NCBI RefSeq assembly: GCF_016908775.1
Contig: NZ_JAFBEP010000002.1
Location: 1 to 64,000 of the forward strand
Direction of reading: 5' to 3'
Source: Defluviitalea raffinosedens
Lineage (GTDB): Bacteria; Bacillota; Clostridia; Lachnospirales; Defluviitaleaceae
Length of the DNA: 64,000 bases
The notes under the pieces are model-generated. The model did not search any database. It saw only the letters and a list, made by a program, of their open reading frames with translations, and was not told the origin of the DNA. This document shows positions 18,351 to 27,810 of the stretch, piece after piece. The translations under genes were made by a program, and so were the position numbers. Position 1 is the first letter of the stretch; every line of letters begins with the position of its first letter.

Positions 18351-19934
18351 TTATTTACATTTAACAAAACCTTCATCTTCTTTAAGAATATTTTCTATTT
18401 CTTCCAACGAAAGGGGTTTGCTAAACAAATAACCTTGAACCTTATCGCATTGCTGATATTTCAAAAAAGAATATTGATCCCATGTTTCTACTCCTTCAGC
18501 AATAACTTGAAGTGCCATATTATGTGACAAATCTATCACTGCTTTTGCAATGGTCTGTTGACCTTTATCCACTGTAATATTATCTACAAAAGTTTTATCG
18601 ATTTTTACCGTATTGATCGGCAACTGTTTTAAATAATTCAAAGAGGAATATCCTGTTCCAAAATCATCTAAAGAAATATTAATATTCATCTTTTTTAATT
18701 TCCCAAGAATTTCTTTAGTAAGTTCAATATCCATCATTGCCAGGCTTTCTGTAATTTCTAAATCCAAAAGTCCCGGATTCATATCCGTTTCTTCGATAAT
18801 CTTCGTGATCATTTCAACTAAGTCAGGCTGCTGGAACTGTTTTGCAGATAAATTAACAGAAATACGAACATCTCTAAACCCTTTTTTTCTCCATTCCGCA
18901 CTTTGCTGACATGCTGTACGAATAACCCATTCTCCTATAGGGACAATCAATCCTGTTTCTTCTGCCAGAGGAATAAAATGAGCAGGAGAGATGCAGCCTT
19001 TTGTAGGATGTATCCAACGGATCAACGCTTCTACTCCTACTATCTTTCCTGTCATAATATCTATCTGAGGCTGATAACAGAGCACAAACTCCTGATGATC
19101 CAGCGCCTGTCTTAGATCCTCTTCCAACTGGTATTTCTCCAATACTTTTGCACTTATGCAGGATTCAAAAAAGCAATATTGATTTCTGCCCTTTTCTTTT
19201 GCGTAGTTCATTGCCATATCTGCATATTGAACGATTGTTTTCACATCCTCAGCATCATCAGGATAAACAGCAATCCCCATGCTGGCAGTAATATGAAACT
19301 TTTTTCCATCTAATATAAAAGGGGCCTGAAAAACATGAATGAACTTTTTAACAATATTAATGACATCATTTTTATCAATAACCTCAGGGATTAAAACAGC
19401 AAACTCGTCTCCTTCAAAGCGTGAAATAAAATCATTTTGACACAGACAGCCTTTAAGTAATTGGCTTACCTGCTTTAATACTATATCTCCCTGAGCATGC
19501 CCCACAGTATCATTAACGACTTTAAAATGATCTAAATCTATATAAATCAGTGCAACTTTTTGGTTATTTTTTTTGCAATCCTCAATACTTCTCAATAAAG
19601 TCTCTTCAAAAAACTTTCGGTTTGGTATTTTGGTCAGATCATCATAATAAATCAACTGAAAAATCCTGTTTTGAGATCTTTGGTAATTTCTCATGAACAC
19701 AAAAAGACTTCCAGTTAAAGCCGCTCCAATCAAAAGGAGCACAATGGATATCTGGGTTGCATTTTGAATATTCAGGTATAATTTTGCAAGTTTAATACCC
19801 ATAAAAATTAATAATAACAAAATTGCGAAAGCAACAATGCCTGCTATTCTAAATGGGATATTATTATATCCCATTACGTCTACCGGCCGTTTTCTTCTTT
19901 TTAACAATTTGTTATTAGAATTAATAGTGCTCAC
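18351..19934 (-). CDS. Membrane GGDEF-EAL c-di-GMP turnover protein
   Basis: Protein of 527 residues with two N-terminal membrane helices (about 28-50 and 62-80), a GGDEF domain (about 95-260) and an EAL domain (about 270-520). The cyclase signature reads RFEGDEF (172-178), with E at the first position, so cyclase activity is uncertain. The EAL residues look complete: EALIRW, NLSAKQF, LEITES, DDFGTGYS, VKIDKTF, AEGVET and QGYLF, so phosphodiesterase activity is likely. The start is GTG with GGAG 8 bases upstream. It stands alone, just upstream of the ilv-leu promoter. No periplasmic sensor domain is evident. Confidence 0.9.
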   Translation of the reverse strand: MSTINSNNKLLKRRKRPVDVMGYNNIPFRIAGIVAFAILLLLIFMGIKLAKLYLNIQNATQISIVLLLIGAALTGSLFVFMRNYQRSQNRIFQLIYYDDLTKIPNRKFFEETLLRSIEDCKKNNQKVALIYIDLDHFKVVNDTVGHAQGDIVLKQVSQLLKGCLCQNDFISRFEGDEFAVLIPEVIDKNDVINIVKKFIHVFQAPFILDGKKFHITASMGIAVYPDDAEDVKTIVQYADMAMNYAKEKGRNQYCFFESCISAKVLEKYQLEEDLRQALDHQEFVLCYQPQIDIMTGKIVGVEALIRWIHPTKGCISPAHFIPLAEETGLIVPIGEWVIRTACQQSAEWRKKGFRDVRISVNLSAKQFQQPDLVEMITKIIEETDMNPGLLDLEITESLAMMDIELTKEILGKLKKMNINISLDDFGTGYSSLNYLKQLPINTVKIDKTFVDNITVDKGQQTIAKAVIDLSHNMALQVIAEGVETWDQYSFLKYQQCDKVQGYLFSKPLSLEEIENILKEDEGFVKCK

Positions 19935-20032
19935 GATACCAGCTCCGTCCCTAGAATTGCCTCCTCCAACTATCTATAATAATTATAATTTACCTTAATA
20001 TTAAAGTAAATCATATTATTTAAGATTTTTGT

Positions 20033-20719
20033 TCATTCTTCAATTTCTTCCTTTAATTTTCCAAGATCCTTAATAATAATATTTTTGCCATCCATATCTA
20101 TCAGCTTTTTCTTCTTTAATTGGCTCATCACCCGTGTTGCCGTTTCTCTTGTGGTTCCGACAAGATTAGCTATATCCTGTCTTGTCATTCCAAGATGAAT
20201 TTCTATGCCCTTATTCGTAAGCTTCCCATATTCTTTGGCTAGATTAATCAATACTTTAGCTGTTCTTATATATGTATCATTTAAGGCAATTTCTTTTACG
20301 TTCATTTGAGAATAATAAAGGCGTCTAGTAAGTACTTTTATAATTTGCAATGACAATTCTCTGTTTTCTAACACCATCTTTTCTATATCCCTGTTGTAAA
20401 TCATTCCGACTTCAGCGTCTTCTATCACTTCTGCTGTTGCAGGATACTCTATGTCATTAAACATGGTTACTTCTGCTAAGATCGCACCTTCTCCAAAAAT
20501 ATTCAGGATAATTTCCCTTCCGTCAAAAGAAGTTTTATATACTTTTATTTTCCCCGATTGAATATAAAAAAAAGACTCCCCTTTATCCCCTTCATTAAAA
20601 ATAATTGAACCCTTTGGATACTTTTTTTTAATTTCCAGCTGGCTGATTTTTATAAGCTGTTCCTCTGATAAGCCTGAAAAAACAGGTATCCTCTTTAAAG
20701 CTATGATATGTTTCTCCAC
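20033..20719 (-). CDS. Crp/Fnr-family transcriptional regulator
   Basis: Regulator of 228 residues with an N-terminal cyclic-nucleotide-binding fold (about 10-120), a dimer helix and a C-terminal HTH (MTRQDIANLVGTTRETATRVM). It has no FNR-type cysteine cluster, so it is not an Fe-S oxygen sensor of that kind. A heme-dependent HcpR-like sensor of nitric oxide is possible, because palindromes of the expected type lie before hcp and before the divergent gene. The start is GTG with GGGGGA upstream. The HcpR assignment is inference; phylogeny would be needed to settle it. Confidence 0.9.
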   Translation of the reverse strand: MEKHIIALKRIPVFSGLSEEQLIKISQLEIKKKYPKGSIIFNEGDKGESFFYIQSGKIKVYKTSFDGREIILNIFGEGAILAEVTMFNDIEYPATAEVIEDAEVGMIYNRDIEKMVLENRELSLQIIKVLTRRLYYSQMNVKEIALNDTYIRTAKVLINLAKEYGKLTNKGIEIHLGMTRQDIANLVGTTRETATRVMSQLKKKKLIDMDGKNIIIKDLGKLKEEIEE

Positions 20720-20761
20720 TATAGTCCCCCATTTCCTTATTTTATTTATATTTGATTAAAA

Positions 20762-20804
20762 TGTGATTAATATCATATTCAAGTATTCCTATATATTTTA
20801 TAAT
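20762..20804 (+). promoter_or_regulatory. Crp/Fnr box and class II promoter of the 20837 gene
   Basis: TGTGATTAATATCATA (20762-20777) is a palindrome of the TGTGA-N6-TCACA type, extended as AAT(G/A)TGAT-N4-ATCA(C/T)ATT. TATAAT lies at 20799-20804, 21 bases from the box, which centres the box at about -41.5. The -35 region is poor, as expected for an activated promoter. The box also overlaps the upstream region of the divergent regulator. Confidence 0.7.
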
Positions 20805-20836
20805 GAATACATCAATTGTGACAAGGAGGATTTCTT

Positions 20837-21496
20837 ATGAGTGCTTTTTTAGGCCCTATACATTATTGGCTGTACAATAAAATTGTTTTATTTGAAGCAT
20901 TAGAAAAATCATTGGTTGAGACTTATATAAATCAATACGGTAAATCTATTGGTGAAATTTACATAAAATACTGTGATCGATATGGCGATCCTGTATCAAT
21001 CGATGAACCTTTGGAAAATATTATTGATCAAAGCAATATCCATGGCTGGCTTCAAGAAAAAATCAGTATCGCAGAAACCCGTCAGGCAGCTTTTTTGAAT
21101 GAAGTACTGAATATCCATGGAAAGCAAGCGTTACATCTTGCGTCAGATATATACAGCAGACAAGGAGCAGCTGCAGGCAAAAGAAGTCAGTCTCAGGAAG
21201 CACCTTCTTCTGCCCCTGAATTGTTCAAGGCCTTAAATAACTATATTTTAGACGGAATGCCCTGTGACCGTGTCAATGAAATCATAGTTTCTAAAGAAGA
21301 GTGTATGGAATGGAAAACAGTTTTCTGTCTTCATATAGGTTACTGGAATGCTGCAGGGGCAGATCCCGATATATTTTATACTTTAAGAAAACAATGGATC
21401 TCTGCATTTATCGAAAATGCAAATCCTGATTATAAATATGAATTTGAGAAAATCTCTGATTCATTATCTCACAAAATATTAAAAGGAGGAAGATAA
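20837..21496 (+). CDS. Unrecognised protein, Crp/Fnr-linked
   Basis: Soluble protein of 219 residues that I do not recognise. There is no signal peptide or membrane segment. It looks helical, with an Ala/Ser/Gln-rich linker around residues 112-128 ([17 protein letters not shown]). The C-terminal half has two cysteines and a histidine close together ([21 protein letters not shown]). AAGGAGG precedes the start. One base separates it from a DUF1858 redox-disulfide gene, and both follow a Crp/Fnr-activated promoter divergent from the regulator. By context it is likely to act in redox or nitrosative stress with HCP; a direct enzymatic role cannot be claimed. Confidence 0.75.
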   Translation: MSAFLGPIHYWLYNKIVLFEALEKSLVETYINQYGKSIGEIYIKYCDRYGDPVSIDEPLENIIDQSNIHGWLQEKISIAETRQAAFLNEVLNIHGKQALHLASDIYSRQGAAAGKRSQSQEAPSSAPELFKALNNYILDGMPCDRVNEIIVSKEECMEWKTVFCLHIGYWNAAGADPDIFYTLRKQWISAFIENANPDYKYEFEKISDSLSHKILKGGR

Positions 21497-21497
21497 T

Positions 21498-21683
21498 ATG
21501 AAAATCACAAAGGATATGCTGATCGCAGAAGTTTTAAGAATCAACCCCAATGCTGCCAGAATATTAATGAGCAGCGGAATGGGCTGTCTTGGATGCCCTT
21601 CATCCCAGGCTGAATCTTTAGAACAGGCTGCCGCAGTTCACGGCATTGACGTGGATGAACTGATCGAAAAACTGAATCAATAG
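21498..21683 (+). CDS. DUF1858 hybrid-cluster-associated redox-disulfide protein
   Basis: Small protein of 61 residues of the DUF1858 family, known as a hybrid-cluster-protein-associated redox disulfide domain. The CLGC pair in [19 protein letters not shown] is the predicted redox-active disulfide. The start has AGGAGG within the end of the preceding gene. It probably serves as a thiol partner for HCP (26049-27683) or for the unknown 219-residue protein. The partnership is inferred from the family name and the shared regulatory site. Confidence 0.88.
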   Translation: MKITKDMLIAEVLRINPNAARILMSSGMGCLGCPSSQAESLEQAAAVHGIDVDELIEKLNQ

Positions 21684-21692
21684 AAAATATTA

Positions 21693-21737
21693 AAAAAGGA
21701 TTATAGACTTAATGCTTTTAAGTCTATAATCCTTTTT
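21693..21737. terminator. Bidirectional terminator
   Basis: Perfect 19-bp inverted repeat (21693-21711 with 21719-21737) starting with A5 and ending with T5, between the convergent DUF1858 and symporter genes. Confidence 0.9.
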
Positions 21738-21750
21738 CATAATTATACAC

Positions 21751-23238
21751 CTAATTTTCAATAGTTGCTTCTCCAAAGGCTTTTTGAATAAGCGCCGTAT
21801 TCGTTTCTTTACCTAAAAGACTCACTAAAGGTACAGTAATACTGGATACAATCATGGCAATACATGAAATAATCGGCATATCAATTAAAAGTATACCTAA
21901 TTTCTCAAGGATCAAATATCCTCCTATCACAATCCCTCCACCTAAAAATCCTGCCCAAGCACCAAACTTTGTCGTTTTTTTCCACCATATTCCCCAAACA
22001 TAAGGACCAAGGAACATACCGGACACAATGCCCCAGGATAAAGACATAAGGTAAACAATCGTATTGGATTGGAATACAGCCATAACATAGGATAAAGCAA
22101 CAAAAAGCGCACAAAAAACTTTCATTATGCTCATGGTCTTTTGATCAGATAAATCGGGTTTTACATATCCCTTTATAAAATCTATAGAAATAGTCGAACT
22201 GGAAACAAGCACTAAAGATGCAAGGGTTGACATAGAAGCAGAGAGAATCAGTACAACAATAACCCCTAGCAAAGCATCCGGCAATGCTTTTTCTAACATA
22301 AGAGGTACAACCATATCTGCATTGCCTTGTGGCATCACTGCAACCCCCTCTTCTATAAAGAATAACCTTCCAAGAGAACCTGTAAAGTACGCACTGACCC
22401 CTATGACGAATGCAAAAATAGTAGAAATAATTGTCCCTCTTTTAATCGCGTGATCGTCTTTGACCGCATAAAATTTGTGAATCATTTGAGGCAATCCCCA
22501 TACACCAAAACTTGTCATAAAAATCATGCTCATCAATGACAATCTTCTGCTGGAATCACTAAATACCATACCAAGCCCCGAATCAAGAGCCGATAATTTC
22601 GTAAATGCTCCGCTAAAGCCACCAACCGCATCATTATTAACGACAAAAAAGACCATAAGTATGCTGCCTATTAACATAACGATTCCTTGGATAAAGTCAT
22701 TGATAGCTGTAGCCACATAGCCCCCTAAAAGAAGATAAAAAGCAGTTAATATTGCCATACCTAAAATAACAGTATTGAAGCTGATCCCAAAAGAACTCTC
22801 AAAAATATATCCTAATCCTTTATATACTGAAGCTGTATAGGGTACTAAGAACACAAACATGACAAGCGCTGCAATAAACTTCATATTTTTACTTTCATAC
22901 CTTTTTTCAAAAAATTCCGGCATAGTACGAACATCCAAATTATGTGTCATATCGCGGGTCTTTTGAGCCAGCATCTTCCAAGCAAGCCAACAGCCAAATA
23001 CTGCATTCCCCATACCTATCCAAGAAGCTGATACACCATATTTCCATCCTAATCCTCCTGCATAGCCAATAAAAATAACCGCTGAAAAATACGAAGTCCC
23101 ATAGGCAAAAGCACTCATCCATGCTCCCATATTTCTTCCACCAAGGAAAAAGTCATTGGTGTCTTTTACTTTTTTCTTGCTGTAAATGCCTACCCCAATC
23201 ATCACCCCAATAAATACTAATAAGAATAATGCCTTCAT
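21751..23238 (-). CDS. SSS-family sodium:solute symporter under a tyrosine T-box
   Basis: Integral membrane symporter of 495 residues with about 13 helices, in the sodium:solute symporter family that includes PutP and PanF. The N-terminal DTNDFFLGGRNMGAWMSA segment and the GTSYFSAVIFIGYAG helix are typical. The substrate cannot be read from the protein. Its leader has a T-box with a UAC specifier, so uptake of tyrosine or a related aromatic compound is likely. GGAAGGAAG precedes the start. It is a single-gene unit ending at a strong bidirectional terminator. Confidence 0.88.
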   Translation of the reverse strand: MKALFLLVFIGVMIGVGIYSKKKVKDTNDFFLGGRNMGAWMSAFAYGTSYFSAVIFIGYAGGLGWKYGVSASWIGMGNAVFGCWLAWKMLAQKTRDMTHNLDVRTMPEFFEKRYESKNMKFIAALVMFVFLVPYTASVYKGLGYIFESSFGISFNTVILGMAILTAFYLLLGGYVATAINDFIQGIVMLIGSILMVFFVVNNDAVGGFSGAFTKLSALDSGLGMVFSDSSRRLSLMSMIFMTSFGVWGLPQMIHKFYAVKDDHAIKRGTIISTIFAFVIGVSAYFTGSLGRLFFIEEGVAVMPQGNADMVVPLMLEKALPDALLGVIVVLILSASMSTLASLVLVSSSTISIDFIKGYVKPDLSDQKTMSIMKVFCALFVALSYVMAVFQSNTIVYLMSLSWGIVSGMFLGPYVWGIWWKKTTKFGAWAGFLGGGIVIGGYLILEKLGILLIDMPIISCIAMIVSSITVPLVSLLGKETNTALIQKAFGEATIEN

Positions 23239-23282
23239 TGATCCACTTCCTTCCTATTCATTTTTATAAATTTTTTGCAAAT

Positions 23283-23580
23283 AAAAAACTCCCGTCCTAT
23301 CATAAGGACGAGAGTATATTTCCCGTGGTACCACCTTAATTTATTATTGCTTCGCAGCAATAACCTCTTCAAGTACGCCAAAGCAACCTTTTGGGATACT
23401 CTATCACTATAACGGGTGAACCCGTCTTCCTCTACTGGCATATTTAATATGCGTTCAAGCAAGCACTCCAAGATGTATTCAAATTAATGCCGCTTTGCCC
23501 CTTCCACCAACCGGGTGCTCTCTGTAAAAGCCTACTTAATTTTACTTCTTCTCTTCAACGTTTTAACGCAGTATTTAGTT
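23283..23580 (-). promoter_or_regulatory. Tyrosine T-box leader of the symporter
   Basis: T-box motif AAGGTGGTACCACGGGA at 23321-23337; terminator stem ACTCTCGTCCT/AGGACGGGAGT (23288-23315) followed by T6. In stem I the specifier loop has 5' AGUA facing 3' GAA-UAC-A, closed by AAAUUAA/UUAAUUU above and AAGA/UCUU below, so the specifier is UAC (Tyr) at 23475-23477. Confidence 0.9.
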
Positions 23581-23586
23581 ATCAAT

Positions 23587-23615
23587 ATATTATTATCTAT
23601 TTAAAATATTGTCAA
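23587..23615 (-). promoter_or_regulatory. Promoter of the tyrosine T-box unit
   Basis: TTGACA (23610-23615), 17-base spacer, TAATAT (23587-23592). Confidence 0.85.
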
Positions 23616-23741
23616 TAGTTTAATTTATTTTAAAATTATTTTTTGAAATCTCTATATGAATTAAAGTCGTTTCAATCAAGTAATTAGATTCTAAAATCTC
23701 TCCAACCATTAATGTAGTTTAAATTATAATTTTTAAAACAC

Positions 23742-23778
23742 AAAAAGGTCACTACAAAGTAATAACTTCATAGTGACC
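23742..23778 (-). terminator. Terminator of gapN
   Basis: GGTCACTA/TAGTGACC stem (23747-23778) followed on the minus strand by T5. It lies about 70 bases after the gapN stop. The rest of the gap to the symporter is its promoter and T-box. Confidence 0.75.
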
Positions 23779-23845
23779 ATAATTTTTACTGTTTATTAAG
23801 ATGTCTTCTAAATATTTACCCAAAAGCTTCAAACCCTTATACTTA

Positions 23846-25312
23846 TCATTGAAAATCCTTATCCAGGTTAATAACAATAGCCTTTGACCTTGTCATGGCT
23901 TCAATGCTGTATCGGATTCCCTGAGTACCTAAACCGGATGCTTTTACACCGAGGAATGGGAAGTGGTCTGGACCTCTTTCTGTTTTATTATTAATCTGAA
24001 CAGTTCCAACTTCTAATTTCTGTGCAATGGCAAACGCTTTATCGATATTTTTGGTGAACACACAGCCTTGAAGACCGTATTCCGATTTGTTAGAAATATC
24101 GATGGCTTCTTCGATCGTTTTTACGCGCATAATTGGCAGTACAGGACCAAAAGGTTCTTCCCACGCAATTCTCATATCTTCCGTAACATAATCAAACACC
24201 GTAGGCCAGATATATCTTTTTTCTCGTTTATTGCCTATAAGAAGTTTAGCACCTTTCTCAATTGCATCATCAATAAGTTCCTGTACAAAATCTGCCGCCT
24301 TATCATTAATCAAAGGTGTTATTTGTGCATCGTCTTCAGGTCTGCCTACGGTAAGTTTTGCGACTTCCGCAACGATTTTTGAAGCCAGTTCGTCAGCAAT
24401 ACTCTCCATAACCAATACTCTCTTTACAGCCGTACACCTTTGCCCAGAGTAATTGAAGGCACCTTTAACGATATTTTGAGCGGTTTCATCCAGGTCACAG
24501 TCTTCCAAGACGATGGCTGCGTCTTTGCCTCCCAGTTCCAATAATAACGGAATCATGCCTGCTTCTTTTGCAATATGCTGGCCAACTTCCGTACTGCCTG
24601 TAAAATTAATCATATCAATGCCTGGATGGGTAATTAAATAATCTCCCAGCTCAGAGCCCTTCCCTGTTACAATATTAAGCACGCCTCCTGGAAGCCCGGC
24701 TTCACAGAAGATTTGCCCTAAATACATGGCACTGATTGAGCCCTGGGTCGGAGGCTTGAATACAACACTATTGCCTCCTGCCAGTGCCGGAGCAATCTTT
24801 GATATGGATAAATTAACAGGATAGTTAAAAGGAGAAATACATAAGATTACTCCTAATGGCACTCTTTCTACAAGAGATATTTTGGTTTTATCAAACCCTG
24901 GAAAAGCATCGCCATAAATCGTTTCACCGGTCATTCTTTTGGCAGTTTCAGCCGTAAAATGCATAAAGTCAACGGTTCTCTTCACTTCAGATATGGCTGA
25001 GCTTTTTGCCTTCGCTATTTCTTTAACTAAAACATCAGCAATTTCTTCTTCATACTTTTCCATAATTCTTGCTGCTTTGTGAATGATATCAGCTCTTTCG
25101 CTTGTCGGTATTTTTGCCCATTCTTTTTGTGCTTCTTTTGCATTTTGAATAGCAAAATCAACATCTGCTCTGGTTTGAGCCTGTATCTCTCCAATTAAAG
25201 AGTCATCGACCGGAGAATAGATCTTAATTCTTTCTCCAGCAGACGATTCTGTCCACTGTCCACCACATAAATTTTTGTATATATTTCCTTCTCTGAATAT
25301 GCATGAAAACAT
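23846..25312 (-). CDS. gapN: Non-phosphorylating NADP-dependent glyceraldehyde-3-phosphate dehydrogenase
   Basis: Aldehyde dehydrogenase of 488 residues that oxidises glyceraldehyde-3-phosphate to 3-phosphoglycerate with NADP. It yields NADPH and bypasses ATP formation at the GAPDH/PGK step. The catalytic glutamate is in LLLELGGKDAA and the nucleophile in YSGQRCTAVKR. The ending NNKTERGPDHFPFLGVKASGLG separates GapN from most other aldehyde dehydrogenases. GAGGTG lies 7 bases before the start. It could feed NADPH to branched-chain amino-acid synthesis and take the triose product of KDPG cleavage, but no shared regulation is visible. Confidence 0.88.
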   Translation of the reverse strand: MFSCIFREGNIYKNLCGGQWTESSAGERIKIYSPVDDSLIGEIQAQTRADVDFAIQNAKEAQKEWAKIPTSERADIIHKAARIMEKYEEEIADVLVKEIAKAKSSAISEVKRTVDFMHFTAETAKRMTGETIYGDAFPGFDKTKISLVERVPLGVILCISPFNYPVNLSISKIAPALAGGNSVVFKPPTQGSISAMYLGQIFCEAGLPGGVLNIVTGKGSELGDYLITHPGIDMINFTGSTEVGQHIAKEAGMIPLLLELGGKDAAIVLEDCDLDETAQNIVKGAFNYSGQRCTAVKRVLVMESIADELASKIVAEVAKLTVGRPEDDAQITPLINDKAADFVQELIDDAIEKGAKLLIGNKREKRYIWPTVFDYVTEDMRIAWEEPFGPVLPIMRVKTIEEAIDISNKSEYGLQGCVFTKNIDKAFAIAQKLEVGTVQINNKTERGPDHFPFLGVKASGLGTQGIRYSIEAMTRSKAIVINLDKDFQ

Positions 25313-25501
25313 GCCATCACCTCTTTAATTTATAATTTAAGCATTGTCAGATAATATTTAATATTATTTATTTATTATATAATAATTATTATTGTTTTTC
25401 CACTGTTTTTATTTTTAATATGAAGATGTAATGATTTATTATATTCACTCAGACATATTATAATAAGGAATGACATAATTTAACTTGATAGGGATAGATT
25501 T

Positions 25502-25898
25502 ATGGATCTAAACAGCATACTCATCGCTTTCAAATTCACTTTATTTGCTGGTCTTTCTTTTCTACCGGTATCGGAAGCCTGAAAGCGTTCTTTACCAAAA
25601 AAACAATACAAGATTCCTGTCTGTCATCCTCGGCTTCTCTGCAGGGGTAATGATTAAGTATTCTTTTATATCAAGTCTTTCAGAGCCTTTGGGAACCTTG
25701 GTAGGCTATGTACTCTTGTCATCACTCTTTGATATTACCTTTGGAATATTATTTGCAACTGTGGCCGGCATTATGGTGTATATCTCCCTGGATGAACTTC
25801 TTTCTGTGACTTAAGAATATGGAGAACATCATCTGTCCATATAGGATGTTGTGGCAGGTATGGTCGTAATGGCTGTCAGGTTGCTGTTATTTATTTAA
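25502..25898 (+). pseudogene. zupT: Decayed ZIP-family zinc transporter (zupT remnant)
   Basis: Pieces of a ZupT protein occur in order in different frames: MDLNSILIAFKFTLFAGLS, then TGIGSLKAFFTKKT after one frame change, then NTRFLSVILGFSAGVMI after a second change in an A-run. An internal deletion then joins SFISSL to a segment of the last transmembrane helices, which ends VAGIMVYISLDELLSV. An in-frame TAA precedes EYGEHHLSI, and a TAG follows before VVAGMVVMA. With at least two frameshifts, a deletion and two stops it cannot encode a working transporter. The remnant is about 400 bases, where intact genes are about 800. Confidence 0.88.
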
Positions 25899-25979
25899 TC
25901 AAAAGTATTTTTTCACCAGTGAGTAGAAAATATTCTACTTAGATCATAAGATAGTAGGAAATTTGCTACCGATATAATT

Positions 25980-26025
25980 ATAAACCCCTTCGCTTCTATC
26001 CTATGGGATCAGCGAAGGGGTTTAT
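25980..26025. terminator. Terminator between hcp and the zupT remnant
   Basis: Perfect 15-bp stem (25980-25994 with 26011-26025). The tail on the minus strand is AT-rich rather than a pure T-run. It lies just after the hcp stop. Confidence 0.7.
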
Positions 26026-26048
26026 ACATTTCACTCTAATTTATGTTA

Positions 26049-27683
26049 TTATGCCATAAACATTTTTAAATCGTCTTCTACGTTTGTAATACCGCCGATG
26101 CCGAAGTTTTCTACCAGTACCTTTGCAACGTTTGGAGAAAGGAAAGCTGGCAGGGTTGGTCCCAAGTGAATATTCTTAACACCAAGATATAATAATGCAA
26201 GAAGTACGATCACTGCTTTTTGTTCATACCATGCGATATTATAAGAAATCGGCAGTTCATTGATGTCATTTAATTCGAATACTTCTTTTAACTTAAGAGC
26301 AATTACGGCAAGGGAATAAGAGTCATTACATTGTCCGGCATCCAATACTCTTGGAATACCTCCAATATCTCCTAATTCCAATTTGTTGTATTTGTATTTC
26401 GCACATCCTGCTGTTAAAATCACTGTATCTTTTGGCAGGGCTTTTGCAAATTCAGTATAGTAGTCTCTGCTCTTCATTCTTCCGTCACAGCCAGCCATAA
26501 CAAAGAAGCGTTTGATCGCTCCTGACTTAACTGCCTCCACTACTTTATCGGCAAGAGAAAGCACTGTATTATGAGCAAATCCTCCAATGATTTCTCCTCT
26601 TTCAATTTCTGTAGGAGGTGCGCATTTCTTTGCGTGTTCGATGATTTCAGAGAAGTCTTTTCTTCCATCTTTTCCTTCTGCTATATGTTTTAATCCTTCA
26701 AAGCCTACGGAACCTGTTGTGTATACTCTGTCTTTATAAGAATCTTTTGGGGGAACAAGGCAGTTGGTTGTCATTAAAATAGGTCCGTTGAATTTTTCAA
26801 ATTCTTCATTTTGCTTCCACCATGCATTTCCATAGTTTCCTACAAAATGATCATACTTTTTGAATGCAGGATAGTAGTTTGCAGGAAGCATTTCGCTGTG
26901 GGTGTATACATCTACTCCAGTGCCTTCTGTTTGTTTAAGCAATTCTTCCATATCCTTTAAATCATGGCCACTGATTAAAATAGCAGGATTATTTCTTACG
27001 CCGATATTTACTTTTGTAATTTCAGGATGCCCATAAGTGGAAGTATTTGCCTGGTCTAAAAGCGCCATGACATCTACCCCATGTTTTCCTGTTTCCATGG
27101 TTAAGGCAATTAGATCCTCAGCAGACAAGCTGTCATCCAGTGTAGCCGCCAATGCTTTTTGAAGGAAAGCATGAATTTCATTACTTTCATAGCCTAAGTT
27201 TAATGCATGCTTTCCATAGGCAGCCATTCCTTTTAACCCGTAGGTAATGAGTTCTCTTAAGGAACGGATATCTTCATTTTCTGTAGCCAAAATGCCTACA
27301 GTTTCAGCCTTTTTGTCAAATTCTTCTTCATTTGCCATGAAGTTGGCTGCATCATGGGTAATGTGTTCAACATTTCCTCCTGCATTAACTACTTCTTGTT
27401 TTAATGCTTCTCTCACTTCTAATGCTTTGTTAATACGATTAATAAAATCTGTTCTGTCGAAGTTTGCATTGGTAATGGTAGCAAATAAATTCTCCATAAT
27501 AAATTTATTTACTTCTTTGTTTTCTACTCCTACTTTTCTTCCTTCTACAGCATACATGGAAATTCCTTTAAGGGTATAAATGAGTAAGTCCTGAAGATTG
27601 GATACATCTCCGGTTTTTCCACATACCCCTCTTAAAGTACATCCGCTTCCTTTAGCTGTTTCTTGACATTGATAACAAAACAT
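26049..27683 (-). CDS. hcp: Hybrid cluster protein (hydroxylamine / S-nitrosation reductase)
   Basis: Cytosolic iron-sulfur-oxygen protein of 544 residues of the prismane family, credited with hydroxylamine reduction, NO reduction and trans-nitrosation control. The N-terminal cubane cysteines are C3, C6, C15 and C21. Later hybrid-cluster ligand regions are [39 protein letters not shown] and DAGQCNDSY. It is of normal length. A Crp/Fnr-like palindrome lies 21 bases upstream of its -10, the same geometry as for the DUF1858 pair at 20.8 kb. It is monocistronic, without the usual Hcr or ferredoxin partner beside it. Confidence 0.97.
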   Translation of the reverse strand: MFCYQCQETAKGSGCTLRGVCGKTGDVSNLQDLLIYTLKGISMYAVEGRKVGVENKEVNKFIMENLFATITNANFDRTDFINRINKALEVREALKQEVVNAGGNVEHITHDAANFMANEEEFDKKAETVGILATENEDIRSLRELITYGLKGMAAYGKHALNLGYESNEIHAFLQKALAATLDDSLSAEDLIALTMETGKHGVDVMALLDQANTSTYGHPEITKVNIGVRNNPAILISGHDLKDMEELLKQTEGTGVDVYTHSEMLPANYYPAFKKYDHFVGNYGNAWWKQNEEFEKFNGPILMTTNCLVPPKDSYKDRVYTTGSVGFEGLKHIAEGKDGRKDFSEIIEHAKKCAPPTEIERGEIIGGFAHNTVLSLADKVVEAVKSGAIKRFFVMAGCDGRMKSRDYYTEFAKALPKDTVILTAGCAKYKYNKLELGDIGGIPRVLDAGQCNDSYSLAVIALKLKEVFELNDINELPISYNIAWYEQKAVIVLLALLYLGVKNIHLGPTLPAFLSPNVAKVLVENFGIGGITNVEDDLKMFMA

Positions 27684-27753
27684 CTTTATTCCTCCCTATT
27701 ATATTCATTTTTATTATTCTTATTTGTTTAGTGTGTTTTTAGCTGTTGAGAAT

Positions 27754-27796
27754 ATAATAGAGGATTTTCAGGTTTAAATCAGTGATTTATGTCACA
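27754..27796 (-). promoter_or_regulatory. Crp/Fnr box and promoter of hcp
   Basis: On the minus strand TGTGACATAAATCACT (27781-27796) matches TGTGA-N6-TCACA with one mismatch. TATTAT at 27754-27759 is 21 bases further on, placing the box at about -41.5, identical to the 20.8-kb promoter. Confidence 0.7.
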
Positions 27797-27810
27797 AATT
27801 TAAAAAAGAT

